44,133 nucleotides of DNA from Scatosoma sp045537295 (GTDB lineage: Bacteria > Bacillota > Clostridia > Christensenellales > Borkfalkiaceae): positions 1-44,133 of the forward strand of contig JAZSPG010000014.1 of NCBI GenBank assembly GCA_045537295.1, in the 5' to 3' direction. Below the pieces are notes generated by a model that was not told the DNA's origin, did not search any database, and saw only the letters and a list, made by a program, of their open reading frames with translations. Made by a program: the position numbers and the translations under genes. This document shows, piece after piece, positions 24,206 through 32,747 of the stretch (position 1 is the stretch's first letter; every line of letters starts with the position of its first letter).

Positions 24206-25081
24206 ATGTTGAGTATGACGGGGTACGGCAAGGGCGCGTACGAAAAAGACGGTTTAGAACTGACTTGCGAAATTAAGACGGTGAACAACCGTTATTTAGA
24301 CGTTTCGATAAAAGCACCGCGCGTATTTTCGGCGTACGAGGACGTCGTTCGTTCTGCGGTGCGGGAAAAACTTACGCGCGGTCACGCGGATTTGTTCATT
24401 TCCCTCAAAGACAAACGCGAAAAACCTACCGCGCTCTTGGTGGATATGGCGCTTGCGACGAGCTACGTACAGGCAGGGCAAGCGATAAAGGAAAAATTTC
24501 CTCAGCTTATAGACGATATTACGCTTTCGTCGGTGTTGCGCTATCCCGAAGTGTTGAAAAACGAGGATACGCAAACCTTGGACGAGGAAATGATAACCGC
24601 GCTCAAATCCGCGCTTAGTCTTGCGTTAGACGCGCTCAACGAAATGCGTCTTTGCGAGGGCGAAAAGCTCAAAGCGGATATGCTGGCAAGGGTGGCGGTG
24701 ATTGAAGAACTCGTAGGAAAAATAGAGAAACGCGCGCCACTCGTTGCCAAGGCGTATAAAGAACGCTTGGAAACGCGGATAAGGGAACATCTTGAAAACG
24801 TGCAGTACGACGAGGCGAGGCTGTTGACGGAGGTTGCGGTATTTACGGATAAGAGCAATATCGACGAGGAATTGACAAGATTACATTCGCATATCGCGCA
24901 GTTTAGAGAAATTTGTAACGAGGGCGTCGTGGGCAGAAAGTTGGACTTTTTGGTACAGGAATTCAACCGCGAAGCGAATACGACTTGTTCTAAGAGCAAC
25001 GACGTGGAAATCACGCGTTTGGGTTTGGCGCTCAAAAACGAGATTGAGAAAATACGCGAACAGGTGCAAAACCTCGAATAA
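24206..25081 (+). CDS. yicC: YicC family endoribonuclease
   Basis: A 291-aa protein with the N-terminal MLSMTGYGKG and VNNRYLDVSIKAPR signatures of YicC_N and a C-terminal DUF1732 part (SNIDEELTRLHSHIAQF, GRKLDFLVQEFNREANTTCSKS). E. coli YicC is a manganese-dependent ribonuclease implicated in small-RNA turnover. GAGGA precedes the ATG. It starts the housekeeping block and is followed by gmk after 42 bp. In many Firmicutes remA lies between yicC and gmk; here it does not. Its stop codon falls within an 8-bp tandem repeat. Confidence 0.93.
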   Translation: MLSMTGYGKGAYEKDGLELTCEIKTVNNRYLDVSIKAPRVFSAYEDVVRSAVREKLTRGHADLFISLKDKREKPTALLVDMALATSYVQAGQAIKEKFPQLIDDITLSSVLRYPEVLKNEDTQTLDEEMITALKSALSLALDALNEMRLCEGEKLKADMLARVAVIEELVGKIEKRAPLVAKAYKERLETRIREHLENVQYDEARLLTEVAVFTDKSNIDEELTRLHSHIAQFREICNEGVVGRKLDFLVQEFNREANTTCSKSNDVEITRLGLALKNEIEKIREQVQNLE

Positions 25082-25114
25082 GCAAATAAACGAATAAGCG
25101 AATAAGCGAATAAG
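25075..25114. repeat. Five tandem 8-mers (CGAATAAG) between yicC and gmk
   Basis: The units are CGAATAAG, CAAATAAA, CGAATAAG, CGAATAAG, CGAATAAG. The first contains the yicC stop, and the last runs straight into the gmk ribosome site AAGGAG (25112-25117). Confidence 0.85.
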
Positions 25115-25123
25115 GAGCAAAAG

Positions 25124-25672
25124 ATGAAAGGAAAATTAATCGTCGTTTCCGGTCCGTCGGGGGTGGGAAAAGGTACGATAGTAAAAACGCTTGTTAAGCG
25201 TCGCGAGGACGTCGTGGAATCCGTTTCCTGCACGACGCGCGAGGCGCGAGCGGGCGAAAAGCACGGCAGGGAATATTTTTTCATTTCCAAAGCGGAATTT
25301 TTAGAGAGGATTGAGAAAAACGATTTTTTGGAATACGACGAGCATTTCGGGAATTTTTACGGTACGCCCGTATCCTTCGTGCAAGAAACGCTGAAAGAAA
25401 AATCGGTGATTTTGGAAATTGACGTGGTGGGCGCGTTGAACGCGAAAAAACGCTTTCCCGACAGCGTGCTGGTAATGATAGTACCACCCAACGTAGCCGA
25501 ACTTGAAAAACGCTTGCGCGGTAGAGGTTCGGAAACGGAGGCGGAAATTCAAAACAGGTTAGCAAGGCTAACTTACGAGTTGTCGCAAAAAGATAAATAC
25601 GACTATGTAATCGTCAACGATATTCTCAAAAACGCAATCGCGCGTTTAGAGGAAATTATAGATAAAAAATAA
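25124..25672 (+). CDS. gmk: Guanylate kinase
   Basis: A 182-aa cytoplasmic enzyme converting GMP plus ATP to GDP plus ADP. The P-loop is GPSGVGKGT (9-17); SCTTREARAGEKHGREYFFI binds GMP; and LEIDVVGALNAKKRFPD and RGRGSETEAEIQNRL complete the fold. Length is slightly below the usual 190-205 aa but all core motifs are present. AAGGAG lies 6 nt before the ATG. It is followed by rpoZ, the conserved order in Firmicutes. Confidence 0.97.
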   Translation: MKGKLIVVSGPSGVGKGTIVKTLVKRREDVVESVSCTTREARAGEKHGREYFFISKAEFLERIEKNDFLEYDEHFGNFYGTPVSFVQETLKEKSVILEIDVVGALNAKKRFPDSVLVMIVPPNVAELEKRLRGRGSETEAEIQNRLARLTYELSQKDKYDYVIVNDILKNAIARLEEIIDKK

Positions 25673-25721
25673 AAAAATTAAGAAAATAAAAAAGCAAAAA
25701 AATTTAAGGAGTGTGATAGAT

Positions 25722-25943
25722 ATGATTAACGAACCTTCCGTAGACGTAATGATTCGGAAACTTGGCACGGAGGAAGAACCCGTCAGCCGTTACGCGCTTT
25801 GCACGGTTGCTGCGAAACGTGCGCGCCAAATTATCGAAACGGAGAAAAACGCAGGGGCAACCGATTCGATGGGTAAGGACAAGGAACTGCTTACGGCGTG
25901 CAAGGATATTGCCGACGGCAAAGTAGTCATTGCAAAAGACTAA
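25722..25943 (+). CDS. rpoZ: DNA-directed RNA polymerase omega subunit
   Basis: A 73-aa protein that helps assemble and stabilise RNA polymerase around the beta' subunit. INEPSVDVMIRKL, SRYALCTVAAKRARQI and KELLTACKDIADGKV match the family. ATG 25722 is chosen over GTG 25713, since AAGGAG (25706-25711) is 10 nt from the ATG and nearly touches the GTG. In most Firmicutes coaBC or priA follows; here two TIR-like genes come next after a hairpin. Confidence 0.92.
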   Translation: MINEPSVDVMIRKLGTEEEPVSRYALCTVAAKRARQIIETEKNAGATDSMGKDKELLTACKDIADGKVVIAKD

Positions 25944-25950
25944 AAAGATA

Positions 25951-25980
25951 TTGCCTCGATTTGTTTTCGAGGCGATTTTC
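25951..25980 (+). terminator. Possible weak terminator after rpoZ
   Basis: GCCTCGA (25953-25959) pairs with TCGAGGC (25967-25973), followed by GATTTTCTTTCG. The stem is short and the T run interrupted, so read-through into the TIR-like genes is likely. No clear promoter lies between here and 26028. Confidence 0.5.
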
Positions 25981-26027
25981 TTTCGTTTACGCGTAGTGCT
26001 ACGAAAAAACAACAAAGGGGAAAGCGT

Positions 26028-27119
26028 ATGTTACTTGTAGAGAAAAAACGGTTGACTGAACAGCTTTTCGACGCGAACGTGTTGATTGCCTCGTTTGAAG
26101 AGGATAGACTCGCCGTTACCGAAATGATGACCGAGTTTAATATCGTCGGATTGAATTATACTTTTTTGGGCAAGGGAAAAAACGTCAGGAACGATTACTG
26201 GTATTGGCGTGCCAGCGAGGACAGTTTGAAAAAGGCGAGCTGTTTGGTTTTGATTATGTCCAAAACGGTGTTTGAGGAACAAAACTCGCCAAGGAAAGAA
26301 TCCTTTTGGTTTGAGGCGGGGTATATGGAAGCACGCGGGCAAAAGGTAATCCCGTTCGTGCTGGATATTCCCCGAAACGAGTGGGACGAATATTTGGGTA
26401 AAACGCCCATTCGGCAAATGCAGGCGACAAATTCCTTGCCCGATTTAATCGCGCAAATCGAACAGACGCGCCCGTTCAAAAAGAGCTTTTTTTTCGATAG
26501 AACGGTGGCGCTTTACGGCAACGCGCGGGTGTTTTACGCGGAAATGACGGTGCTTATGAATATTCGTAAGGATTTGGTGGACGGGATTTTACAGCGTTTG
26601 CAAATTCTTGACGACGACGAAATTCAAACGCGGAGCGACGTTTTGAAACTCTTGCAAAAGGAAATCAATTTCGGCGTGAAGTTACATAGGTTTGGTAAAG
26701 AATGTTTTATTCAGCACCCCTATTATTCGGCGTATTTGGAAGAATCGAAAGTACTGGATATGGACTGTAACGCGCTCAATCAAGACAACCGTTTTAGCTT
26801 GCTTTCGCAAAACGGGAACGGAAACGGGTACGCGATAAAGGTTGATTTTATCATTCCCAACCACGAGGTTTTGGGGGTGGCGGTAAAGCCGTATATGGAA
26901 ATCAACAAAAACTCGCCTATCCGCAAAGCCGACCTTTTGAATCTCTTAAAGACGGAAAGCACGCAGGAAGTTTTCGAGGGGAAATTAGACGCAAAACTCG
27001 TTTCTACCGAAAAGACCGAACGGGTGTACTTTAACTTGTATTTCGACGACGATACAATGCTGATAGACTGCAACGACGAGAATATCGGCAAGACTTGCAA
27101 CTACGTGTACGCGAAGTAA
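26028..27119 (+). CDS. TIR-like domain protein (TIR-A) with unknown C-terminal domain
   Basis: A 363-aa cytoplasmic protein. Residues about 15-113 look like a TIR or closely related Rossmann-like domain. They hold a first strand FDANVLIASF, a second strand region SCLVLIMS, and FWFEAGYMEARGQKVIPFVLD, where E96 in WFEAG sits at the place of the TIR NADase glutamate. Residues about 150-363 form a second domain I do not recognise (KKSFFFDRTVALYGNARVFY onward; QNGNGNGY loop; LYFDDDTMLID). The first strand is less TIR-typical than in the next gene. AAAGGGG supports the start. It is followed after 14 bp by a second TIR protein with a similar layout, so the two may form a complex. NAD cleavage is inference. 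Confidence 0.6.
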   Translation: MLLVEKKRLTEQLFDANVLIASFEEDRLAVTEMMTEFNIVGLNYTFLGKGKNVRNDYWYWRASEDSLKKASCLVLIMSKTVFEEQNSPRKESFWFEAGYMEARGQKVIPFVLDIPRNEWDEYLGKTPIRQMQATNSLPDLIAQIEQTRPFKKSFFFDRTVALYGNARVFYAEMTVLMNIRKDLVDGILQRLQILDDDEIQTRSDVLKLLQKEINFGVKLHRFGKECFIQHPYYSAYLEESKVLDMDCNALNQDNRFSLLSQNGNGNGYAIKVDFIIPNHEVLGVAVKPYMEINKNSPIRKADLLNLLKTESTQEVFEGKLDAKLVSTEKTERVYFNLYFDDDTMLIDCNDENIGKTCNYVYAK

Positions 27120-27127
27120 GGGGGGGG
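27120..27127. repeat. Eight-G homopolymer forming the ribosome site of TIR-B
   Basis: GGGGGGGG starts one base after the TIR-A stop codon (27117-27119) and provides the only purine-rich ribosome site for the ATG at 27134. Such tracts are prone to slipped-strand length change. Confidence 0.85.
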
Positions 27128-27133
27128 AAGAAA

Positions 27134-28159
27134 ATGCGGGTAAAATACGAAATTTCCAAACTGCACGACGGCGGTAGCAATTATACGATATTTTTAAGCC
27201 ACAGCAATTCCGACGATACTTGGGAAAAACTCACGGAAGCGTTAAAGGGGCAGGGTATAGATATCGTTTCGGACAAAGAAATTAAAGCAGGCGACCTCGA
27301 TTTTGCTATTTGCATCAAAAATATGATTCGTGAAAACGAGATTATGGTGATGGACGTGTACGAGGGTCGGATTACGCCTTGGATGGTGTACGAGCTTGGG
27401 ATTGCCTCGGGTTTGAATAAGAAAATTATTTTATACAGTTCTACGCCCGTGGACGAAAATTCTAACTATCTTTTCAAACAATACGGACCAGTCATTCAAG
27501 ATATGGATTTGCTGGTACACGAGATAAAAAACAGCTTTTTCTTTTCCGAGCTTTTCGAATACGAAACGAGCGCGCTGAGCAAGAGCGCGTTTACGGGCGC
27601 GTGTATGGCGAATATCGATATTTGTCGATTGAGTTTGCGTTTATCGGGGATTGAGGAAATCCCCAAAAATATTTACAAATTCGGGTATATTTTGTTGGCG
27701 GTGGCGCGGTATGAAAAAACGGAAAACACCAACCGCTTAACAAATATTTGCAATATGACGGCGGACGAGCTGGTGGACGGCAAATGCGAAATAGACAATT
27801 TGCCGTGCAGTCTTTGTGAAAAAGCGCATTGCGATTCCCCGACGGACGTCATTTTGAATAAGATTTTATACAACTGCACGGTGGATTTAACAAGACAGAG
27901 CTTAACGCTGAATTTGCCGTTCAACCGCCTTGGTGGCGTTACTTTTAAGTGTTTCGTGGACGTGGCAAATATGGACTATGTGCAGGATATAACGGCAATA
28001 CTTGAAAAAGCGGGCTTGTACGATATCGGTTTGTCTCATTCGACTTTCGGCAACCGTATCTATTTTATGTTACCGCAAAGCGTAATGAACGGTCTGTTCG
28101 CGATTGAAGCGCCCGACGGATTTATCAATAACTATCTTTGCAAGGGGGCTATGCTGTAA
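27134..28159 (+). CDS. TIR domain protein (TIR-B) with Cys-rich C-terminal domain
   Basis: ATG 27134 follows the poly-G ribosome site, giving 341 aa. Residues about 15-105 are a TIR domain. YTIFLSHSNSDD is the first strand and box 1; DFAICIKNMIRENEIMVMDV follows; and TPWMVYELGIASGLNKKIILYS holds E87 at the NADase position. The C-terminal part (about 135-341) starts KNSFFF, as in TIR-A (KKSFFF), suggesting related second domains. It carries C218, C225, C228 and C233 (CEIDNLPCSLCEKAHC), a possible zinc knuckle. The stop overlaps the next gene's ATG (TAATG), coupling it to a glycosidase. In defence systems TIR domains deplete NAD or make signal nucleotides; whether this does is inference. Confidence 0.75.
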   Translation: MRVKYEISKLHDGGSNYTIFLSHSNSDDTWEKLTEALKGQGIDIVSDKEIKAGDLDFAICIKNMIRENEIMVMDVYEGRITPWMVYELGIASGLNKKIILYSSTPVDENSNYLFKQYGPVIQDMDLLVHEIKNSFFFSELFEYETSALSKSAFTGACMANIDICRLSLRLSGIEEIPKNIYKFGYILLAVARYEKTENTNRLTNICNMTADELVDGKCEIDNLPCSLCEKAHCDSPTDVILNKILYNCTVDLTRQSLTLNLPFNRLGGVTFKCFVDVANMDYVQDITAILEKAGLYDIGLSHSTFGNRIYFMLPQSVMNGLFAIEAPDGFINNYLCKGAML

Positions 28160-30072
28160 TGGCTTTGCAATTTTCCACTCTTACGGGGTTTCGCTTGCAC
28201 GCGCACGGCTGGGTGAAAACCTATTTGAATAAAATGCTAAACGGCTTGACGGGTAATTTGCACGGCTTGTTCTATCCGTTTAATACGAACTGTTGGCTTC
28301 AAAAAAGTTTCCAAGACGGCGGAATGGAGGGCTGGTGGCCGTACGAACAGGCGGGGTACTGGCTAGACGGCTATATCAAATGCGCGTATTTTGCAGAAAA
28401 TGACGAGCATTTCGCCAAAGCGAAAAAAATGATAGACGACGCCATTTCTATAAAGGACGCGACGGGTTTTATCGGTGCAACCGAACTCAAAAAACGCGGG
28501 GAAGGCAACGAGTGGGTACACGCCGTATTCTTCCGCGCCGTGCTATTTTTATACGAGGTCACGGGCGAACAGCGTTATTTGACCGCCGTGCAAAACCATT
28601 ACCTTAGCGGTTTTAACGATTATAGCGAATGGCGCGAAACGGTGAACGCGGAAAATATGCTCGTTTGCTATTTTTACAGCGGGGACGAACGGTTGAAAGA
28701 CCTCGCTGTACAAGCGTACGAAAAGCATAGCAAGTGGTCGAAAAATTTCGAAACGCGGGCGGAGGATTTTTTAGCGGACAGACCGATTGATTTACACGGC
28801 GTAACCTATAACGAGCTGTTGAAAATCCCTTTGCTTTTGTATAAAGCGACGGGAAAAGAGCGGTATTTGCAAATTGCCTTGCAGGGCTTGAAACGCATAG
28901 AAAAATACCATCTTTTACCCCTTGGTATTCACAGCGCAAGCGAGTATTTCGGCGGGACGACGGCGAACGCGTGCGTGGAAACCTGCGATATATCCGACCA
29001 TACTTGGACGCTTGGGTATTTCGCGCAGGTGACGGGTAGGGGTGAATATTTGGACAGGATTGAGCGTATTATGTATAATCTTGCGCCAGCGGTGATGGAC
29101 AAAGAGTTCAAGGCTATGCAGTATTATTCCTCGCTCAATCAGCCTATCGCAACCCGCACGAGCAATCATTCGGGGAGTTTTACACAAACGCCCCGCACTG
29201 CCTATCAAAGCAATCATTATCCCGAATGTTGTACGGGTAATGCGAACAGAAGTATGCCGAATTTTATCTACCGTTCGTTGCAAAAGACGGAAACGGGCTA
29301 TGCGTTTTGGTTTTACCTGCCTTGCGAATACGAACTTTTCGAGGGCGGTAGCTTTATTGTAGAAACACAGTATCCGTATAAGGAACGCGTGAAGATAACC
29401 TATCAAGGCGAAAAACGAAAATTTCAGCTCGCCTGCCGTATTCCCGCTTGGTGTGAAAATTTTGCGTATACCGCCAAACAGGCGGGCGAAAGACGAGAGG
29501 GATTTTTGTTGCTCGACGGGGAATTTGCGGACGGGGACAGCGTCGAATTAACGCTTGCAAGTAAGGTGGAGCTTGTTAAAACGCAAGAGGGTTTTATCGC
29601 GCAAAAGCAACCGCTTATGTATACTTTGAAAATTGACGGCAAGTGGGAAGTGGATAAAGACGAGCCTCGGCAAACGGCGGAGTATCCCGCGTATAATTTA
29701 ACGCCGACGAGCGCGTGGCAGATAGGTTTGGATAAGGCGTTGTTTGAAAAGACGGCGGTGCTGACGGGCGAAAAGACGGACGATTTGCTGTGTTCGGATT
29801 ATCGGATACAAGCGCAAGGGTATTTTTTAGAGGGCGTGGATTTTTACCGCGTGCATACGGATGACATTTTTATATCCGACTACGATAAAGGGGAAATTGT
29901 CAAGCTTCGCCGAATGGGACAAATTATCTACGAGGGCGAACTCACCTTCCCGCCCGAAATTAAGGATATTCAGCCTACGGGGCTTACAAAGAGGGAAATT
30001 ACCTTACTTCCGTACTGCGAATCCGCACTGCGTTGGACGGTATTTCCCGATATAAAAAAATTTGAAAACTAA
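28159..30072 (+). CDS. GH127-type glycoside hydrolase (DUF1680, beta-L-arabinofuranosidase family)
   Basis: ATG 28159 overlaps the TIR-B stop by one base; the in-frame GTG/ATG codons further up lie inside TIR-B. The protein has 637 aa, an (alpha/alpha)6 barrel plus beta-sandwich C-terminus. Comparing with the studied HypBA1 enzyme, the zinc and catalytic residues are E274 and C276 in CVETC, and C357 and C358 in ECCTGN. The acid/base is probably E262 in SASEYFGG. No signal peptide, so it acts in the cytoplasm, probably on short imported sugars. The exact linkage is unknown. It is followed by priA after 15 bp. No transporter or other sugar gene lies nearby, which makes its place odd. Confidence 0.85.
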   Translation: MALQFSTLTGFRLHAHGWVKTYLNKMLNGLTGNLHGLFYPFNTNCWLQKSFQDGGMEGWWPYEQAGYWLDGYIKCAYFAENDEHFAKAKKMIDDAISIKDATGFIGATELKKRGEGNEWVHAVFFRAVLFLYEVTGEQRYLTAVQNHYLSGFNDYSEWRETVNAENMLVCYFYSGDERLKDLAVQAYEKHSKWSKNFETRAEDFLADRPIDLHGVTYNELLKIPLLLYKATGKERYLQIALQGLKRIEKYHLLPLGIHSASEYFGGTTANACVETCDISDHTWTLGYFAQVTGRGEYLDRIERIMYNLAPAVMDKEFKAMQYYSSLNQPIATRTSNHSGSFTQTPRTAYQSNHYPECCTGNANRSMPNFIYRSLQKTETGYAFWFYLPCEYELFEGGSFIVETQYPYKERVKITYQGEKRKFQLACRIPAWCENFAYTAKQAGERREGFLLLDGEFADGDSVELTLASKVELVKTQEGFIAQKQPLMYTLKIDGKWEVDKDEPRQTAEYPAYNLTPTSAWQIGLDKALFEKTAVLTGEKTDDLLCSDYRIQAQGYFLEGVDFYRVHTDDIFISDYDKGEIVKLRRMGQIIYEGELTFPPEIKDIQPTGLTKREITLLPYCESALRWTVFPDIKKFEN

Positions 30073-30087
30073 CTAAGGAGCAGGCAA

Positions 30088-32262
30088 ATGATAGCGGAAG
30101 TTATCGTCGATATCGCGTCGAGCGAAACGGACAGAATATTCGATTACCTCTGCGACGGCGAAGTAACCGTCGGCAGTCGGGTACGCGCGCCGTTCGGCGG
30201 TAAAATCGTGCCGGGGTTTGTTATGCGGTTAAAGCAAACGAGCGAAGTACCGTTTGAAAAACTCAAAAAAATAACGCCTTGTCCCGACGAATTGCCTGCT
30301 TTAACCAAAGAATGTTTAACGCTCGCCGAAAAATTAACGGCGAGATACCGCGTGCCCAAAGCGCTTGTTTTGCGGTTGTTTTTACCTACTGAAATGCGCA
30401 CGGGAAAAATCCGCGAGCTGATGCGAAACTACGCGGAGCTTATCCGCTTACCCAAAGAAAAGGAAATTTCCGTACGGGCGAAAAACCAGATAGGCTTAGT
30501 GGAATATTTGCAAAAAAACGGTAAAACGGATTGCGCGGAGCTAAACGCCTTATTTCCGTCCGCCGTTACGGCGTTAGAGAAAAAGGGCTTGGTGAAAATT
30601 ACGCGCGAACAGCTCTTGCGCGACCCGTACAAGACGGTAACAGGCGAAAAGGTGGAAAGAACGCTTACCCCCGACCAAGCGCGCGCGGTGCAAACGGTGG
30701 AAGAGGATAATCGTACCGTTCAGCTTATCCACGGCGTTACGGGTAGCGGAAAGACGGAAATTTATTTGACTTTGATTGCCAAGCAACTTGAAAAGGGGAA
30801 AAGTTCGATATTCCTCGTGCCTGAAATTTCGCTGACCCCGCAAATGCTCGCTCAGCTTCGTTCGAGGTTTGGGAAAAGCGCGGCGATTTTGCACAGCGGG
30901 CTTTCGGCGGGAGAACGGTTTGACGAGTGGTGGAGATTGCGCACGGGCGAGGCGAAAATTGCGATAGGCGCGCGGAGCGCAATATTTGCACCCTTGGAAA
31001 ATTTGGGCGTGATTATTTTGGACGAGGAACACGATTCCAGTTACGCCAGCGAAACCGCGCCGAGATACAACACCTTCGACGTAGCGTATTTGCGGGCGAA
31101 AGCGAACGGCTGTAAATTAGTGCTGGGTAGCGCGACGCCGTCCGTGGAAACTTATAAAAAGGCGAACGAGGGCGAATTTTCGCTCATTCGTTTGCAAAAG
31201 CGTATCAATCAGCGACCTTTGCCCGAAATCGTCATTGCGGATATGAGAAGAGAGGTTAGGCGGGGGAACAATTCGGCGTTTTCTTCCGCGTTAAAGGACG
31301 AGCTTGCCAAATGCCTTGAAAACGGCAAACAGGCGATATTATTCTTAAATCGTCGCGGGTATTCGCAAACGGTGATTTGCAAGGAATGCGGGTACGTGGC
31401 GAAATGCGAGGCGTGCGACGTTTCGCTTACCTACCATCGCGACGAGGACTGTCTAAAATGCCATTATTGCGGAGCAAAATACAATATGCTGTCCGCTTGC
31501 CCAGACTGCGGGGGAATTAAGCTTTCGTATGCGGGTACGGGTACGCAAAGAATTGTAGCCGAACTGCAAAAACTTTATCCAAAGGCGCGTATTTTGCGAA
31601 TGGACAACGATACGACGAGCGGGAAAGAGGGGCATTATAAAATCTTAAAAGCGTTCGGGGAAAAACAGGCGGATATACTCGTGGGTACGCAAATGATAGC
31701 CAAAGGACACGACTTCCCCGCCGTCACGCTCGTGGGGATTTTGGACGCGGATATGAGTTTGCATTTTTCCGATTACCGTAGCGGTGAGCGTACCTTTCAG
31801 CTGTTGACGCAGGTGGCGGGCAGAAGTGGTCGCGCCGAGGAAAAAGGCAAGGTGGTGTTGCAGACCTTCGACCCCGAAAACGAGGTGTTGCGCTATGCAA
31901 TCGCCTACGACTACGAGGGGTTTTACCAAAACGAAATTTCTCTGCGCGCAGGAATGACCTTCCCGCCCTTTTCGAAAATCGTGCGTGTGTTGGTGACGGG
32001 CGAGGAGGATAAAAAGGTTTTGGAAACGCTGAAAACGGTGTATACCAAGTTAGAGGCGTTATATTATGACAATAGCGAAAAATTCCTCTTTTTCAATAAG
32101 ATGCGCGCGCCGATAAAGCGGATACAAAACAAGTATCGATACCAAGTTTTGATGAGGCTTAGCGATACCTCGGTTTTACCGAAAATTTACGATATATGCG
32201 GGGAGGCGCGGACGCGTGACGCGCTAATAAGCGTAGAAGAAAATCCCGCGAATTTAAGTTGA
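30088..32262 (+). CDS. priA: Primosomal protein N' (PriA replication-restart helicase)
   Basis: A 724-aa superfamily 2 helicase that reloads the replisome at stalled forks. An N-terminal DNA-binding part (VDIASSETDRIFDYL and PFGGKIVPGFV) is followed by Walker A GVTGSGKTEIY (about 216-226), DEEH (about 312-315), and a zinc-binding insertion with eight cysteines (CKECG, CEACD, CLKCHYC, CPDC; about 431-475). Motif GTQMIAKGHDFPAVTLV and VAGRSGRAEEKGKVV complete the helicase. TAAGGAG precedes the ATG. It is in the conserved position before def, but with TIR-like genes and a glycosidase in front instead of coaBC. Confidence 0.96.
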   Translation: MIAEVIVDIASSETDRIFDYLCDGEVTVGSRVRAPFGGKIVPGFVMRLKQTSEVPFEKLKKITPCPDELPALTKECLTLAEKLTARYRVPKALVLRLFLPTEMRTGKIRELMRNYAELIRLPKEKEISVRAKNQIGLVEYLQKNGKTDCAELNALFPSAVTALEKKGLVKITREQLLRDPYKTVTGEKVERTLTPDQARAVQTVEEDNRTVQLIHGVTGSGKTEIYLTLIAKQLEKGKSSIFLVPEISLTPQMLAQLRSRFGKSAAILHSGLSAGERFDEWWRLRTGEAKIAIGARSAIFAPLENLGVIILDEEHDSSYASETAPRYNTFDVAYLRAKANGCKLVLGSATPSVETYKKANEGEFSLIRLQKRINQRPLPEIVIADMRREVRRGNNSAFSSALKDELAKCLENGKQAILFLNRRGYSQTVICKECGYVAKCEACDVSLTYHRDEDCLKCHYCGAKYNMLSACPDCGGIKLSYAGTGTQRIVAELQKLYPKARILRMDNDTTSGKEGHYKILKAFGEKQADILVGTQMIAKGHDFPAVTLVGILDADMSLHFSDYRSGERTFQLLTQVAGRSGRAEEKGKVVLQTFDPENEVLRYAIAYDYEGFYQNEISLRAGMTFPPFSKIVRVLVTGEEDKKVLETLKTVYTKLEALYYDNSEKFLFFNKMRAPIKRIQNKYRYQVLMRLSDTSVLPKIYDICGEARTRDALISVEENPANLS

Positions 32263-32281
32263 CAAATAAGGAGAAATAATT

Positions 32282-32737
32282 ATGGCAATACGAAGCGTAG
32301 TACAAGTTGGCGACGAGGTTTTGCGCAAAAGATGTTTCGAGGTGGAAAACTTCGACGAAAATCTTTTTAAGCTTTTAGACGATATGAAAGACACGGTGAG
32401 AAAGGAACAGGGCGCGGGGCTTGCCGCACCGCAAGTAGGCGTTCTTCGTCGCGCCGTCGTCGTGGATTTGGAGGACGAGGGGTATTTTGAGTTTATCAAC
32501 CCCGTGATTGTTTCGCAAAAAGGCGAACAGTCGGGCTGGGAGGGCTGTCTTTCGGTACGCGGAAAAAGCGGAATCGTATCCCGTCCTATGAAAGTCACGC
32601 TTTCCTATCAAGACCGTTACGGCGAAAAGCATATCTTAAAAGCCAAAGGTTTTTTTGCGCGCGCGATTTGTCACGAGTTGGACCACTTAGACGGTGTGTT
32701 ATATATCGACAAGGCGACGAATATTGAAAACGCGTAA
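32282..32737 (+). CDS. def: Peptide deformylase
   Basis: A 151-aa metalloprotease that removes the formyl group from new proteins. Motif 1 GAGLAAPQVG (44-53), motif 2 EGCLS with metal ligand C89, and motif 3 HELDH with H131, E132 and H135 are all present. Length fits the type I group. AAGGAG precedes the ATG. In most genomes fmt comes next; here a TIR-LRR gene begins 10 bp later and separates the two. Confidence 0.97.
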   Translation: MAIRSVVQVGDEVLRKRCFEVENFDENLFKLLDDMKDTVRKEQGAGLAAPQVGVLRRAVVVDLEDEGYFEFINPVIVSQKGEQSGWEGCLSVRGKSGIVSRPMKVTLSYQDRYGEKHILKAKGFFARAICHELDHLDGVLYIDKATNIENA

Positions 32738-32747
32738 GGAGTAAACT

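Noticed and set aside
25075..25114. CRISPR array
   Set aside because: Units are 8 bp with no spacers; no cas genes in the window.
24541..25290. 249-codon minus-strand open frame over yicC and gmk
   Set aside because: Both plus-strand genes are certain; the frame exists because of codon bias and the 8-mer repeats, and has no promoter or RBS.
27117..27134. Programmed frameshift fusing TIR-A to TIR-B at the poly-G tract
   Set aside because: The TIR-A stop codon precedes the tract, so slipping within it cannot fuse the two proteins.
26028..28159. Complete Thoeris, CBASS or TIR-STING system
   Set aside because: No SIR2/SLOG (ThsA), no cyclase, no STING domain or Cap genes are present; only TIR-like domains are shared.
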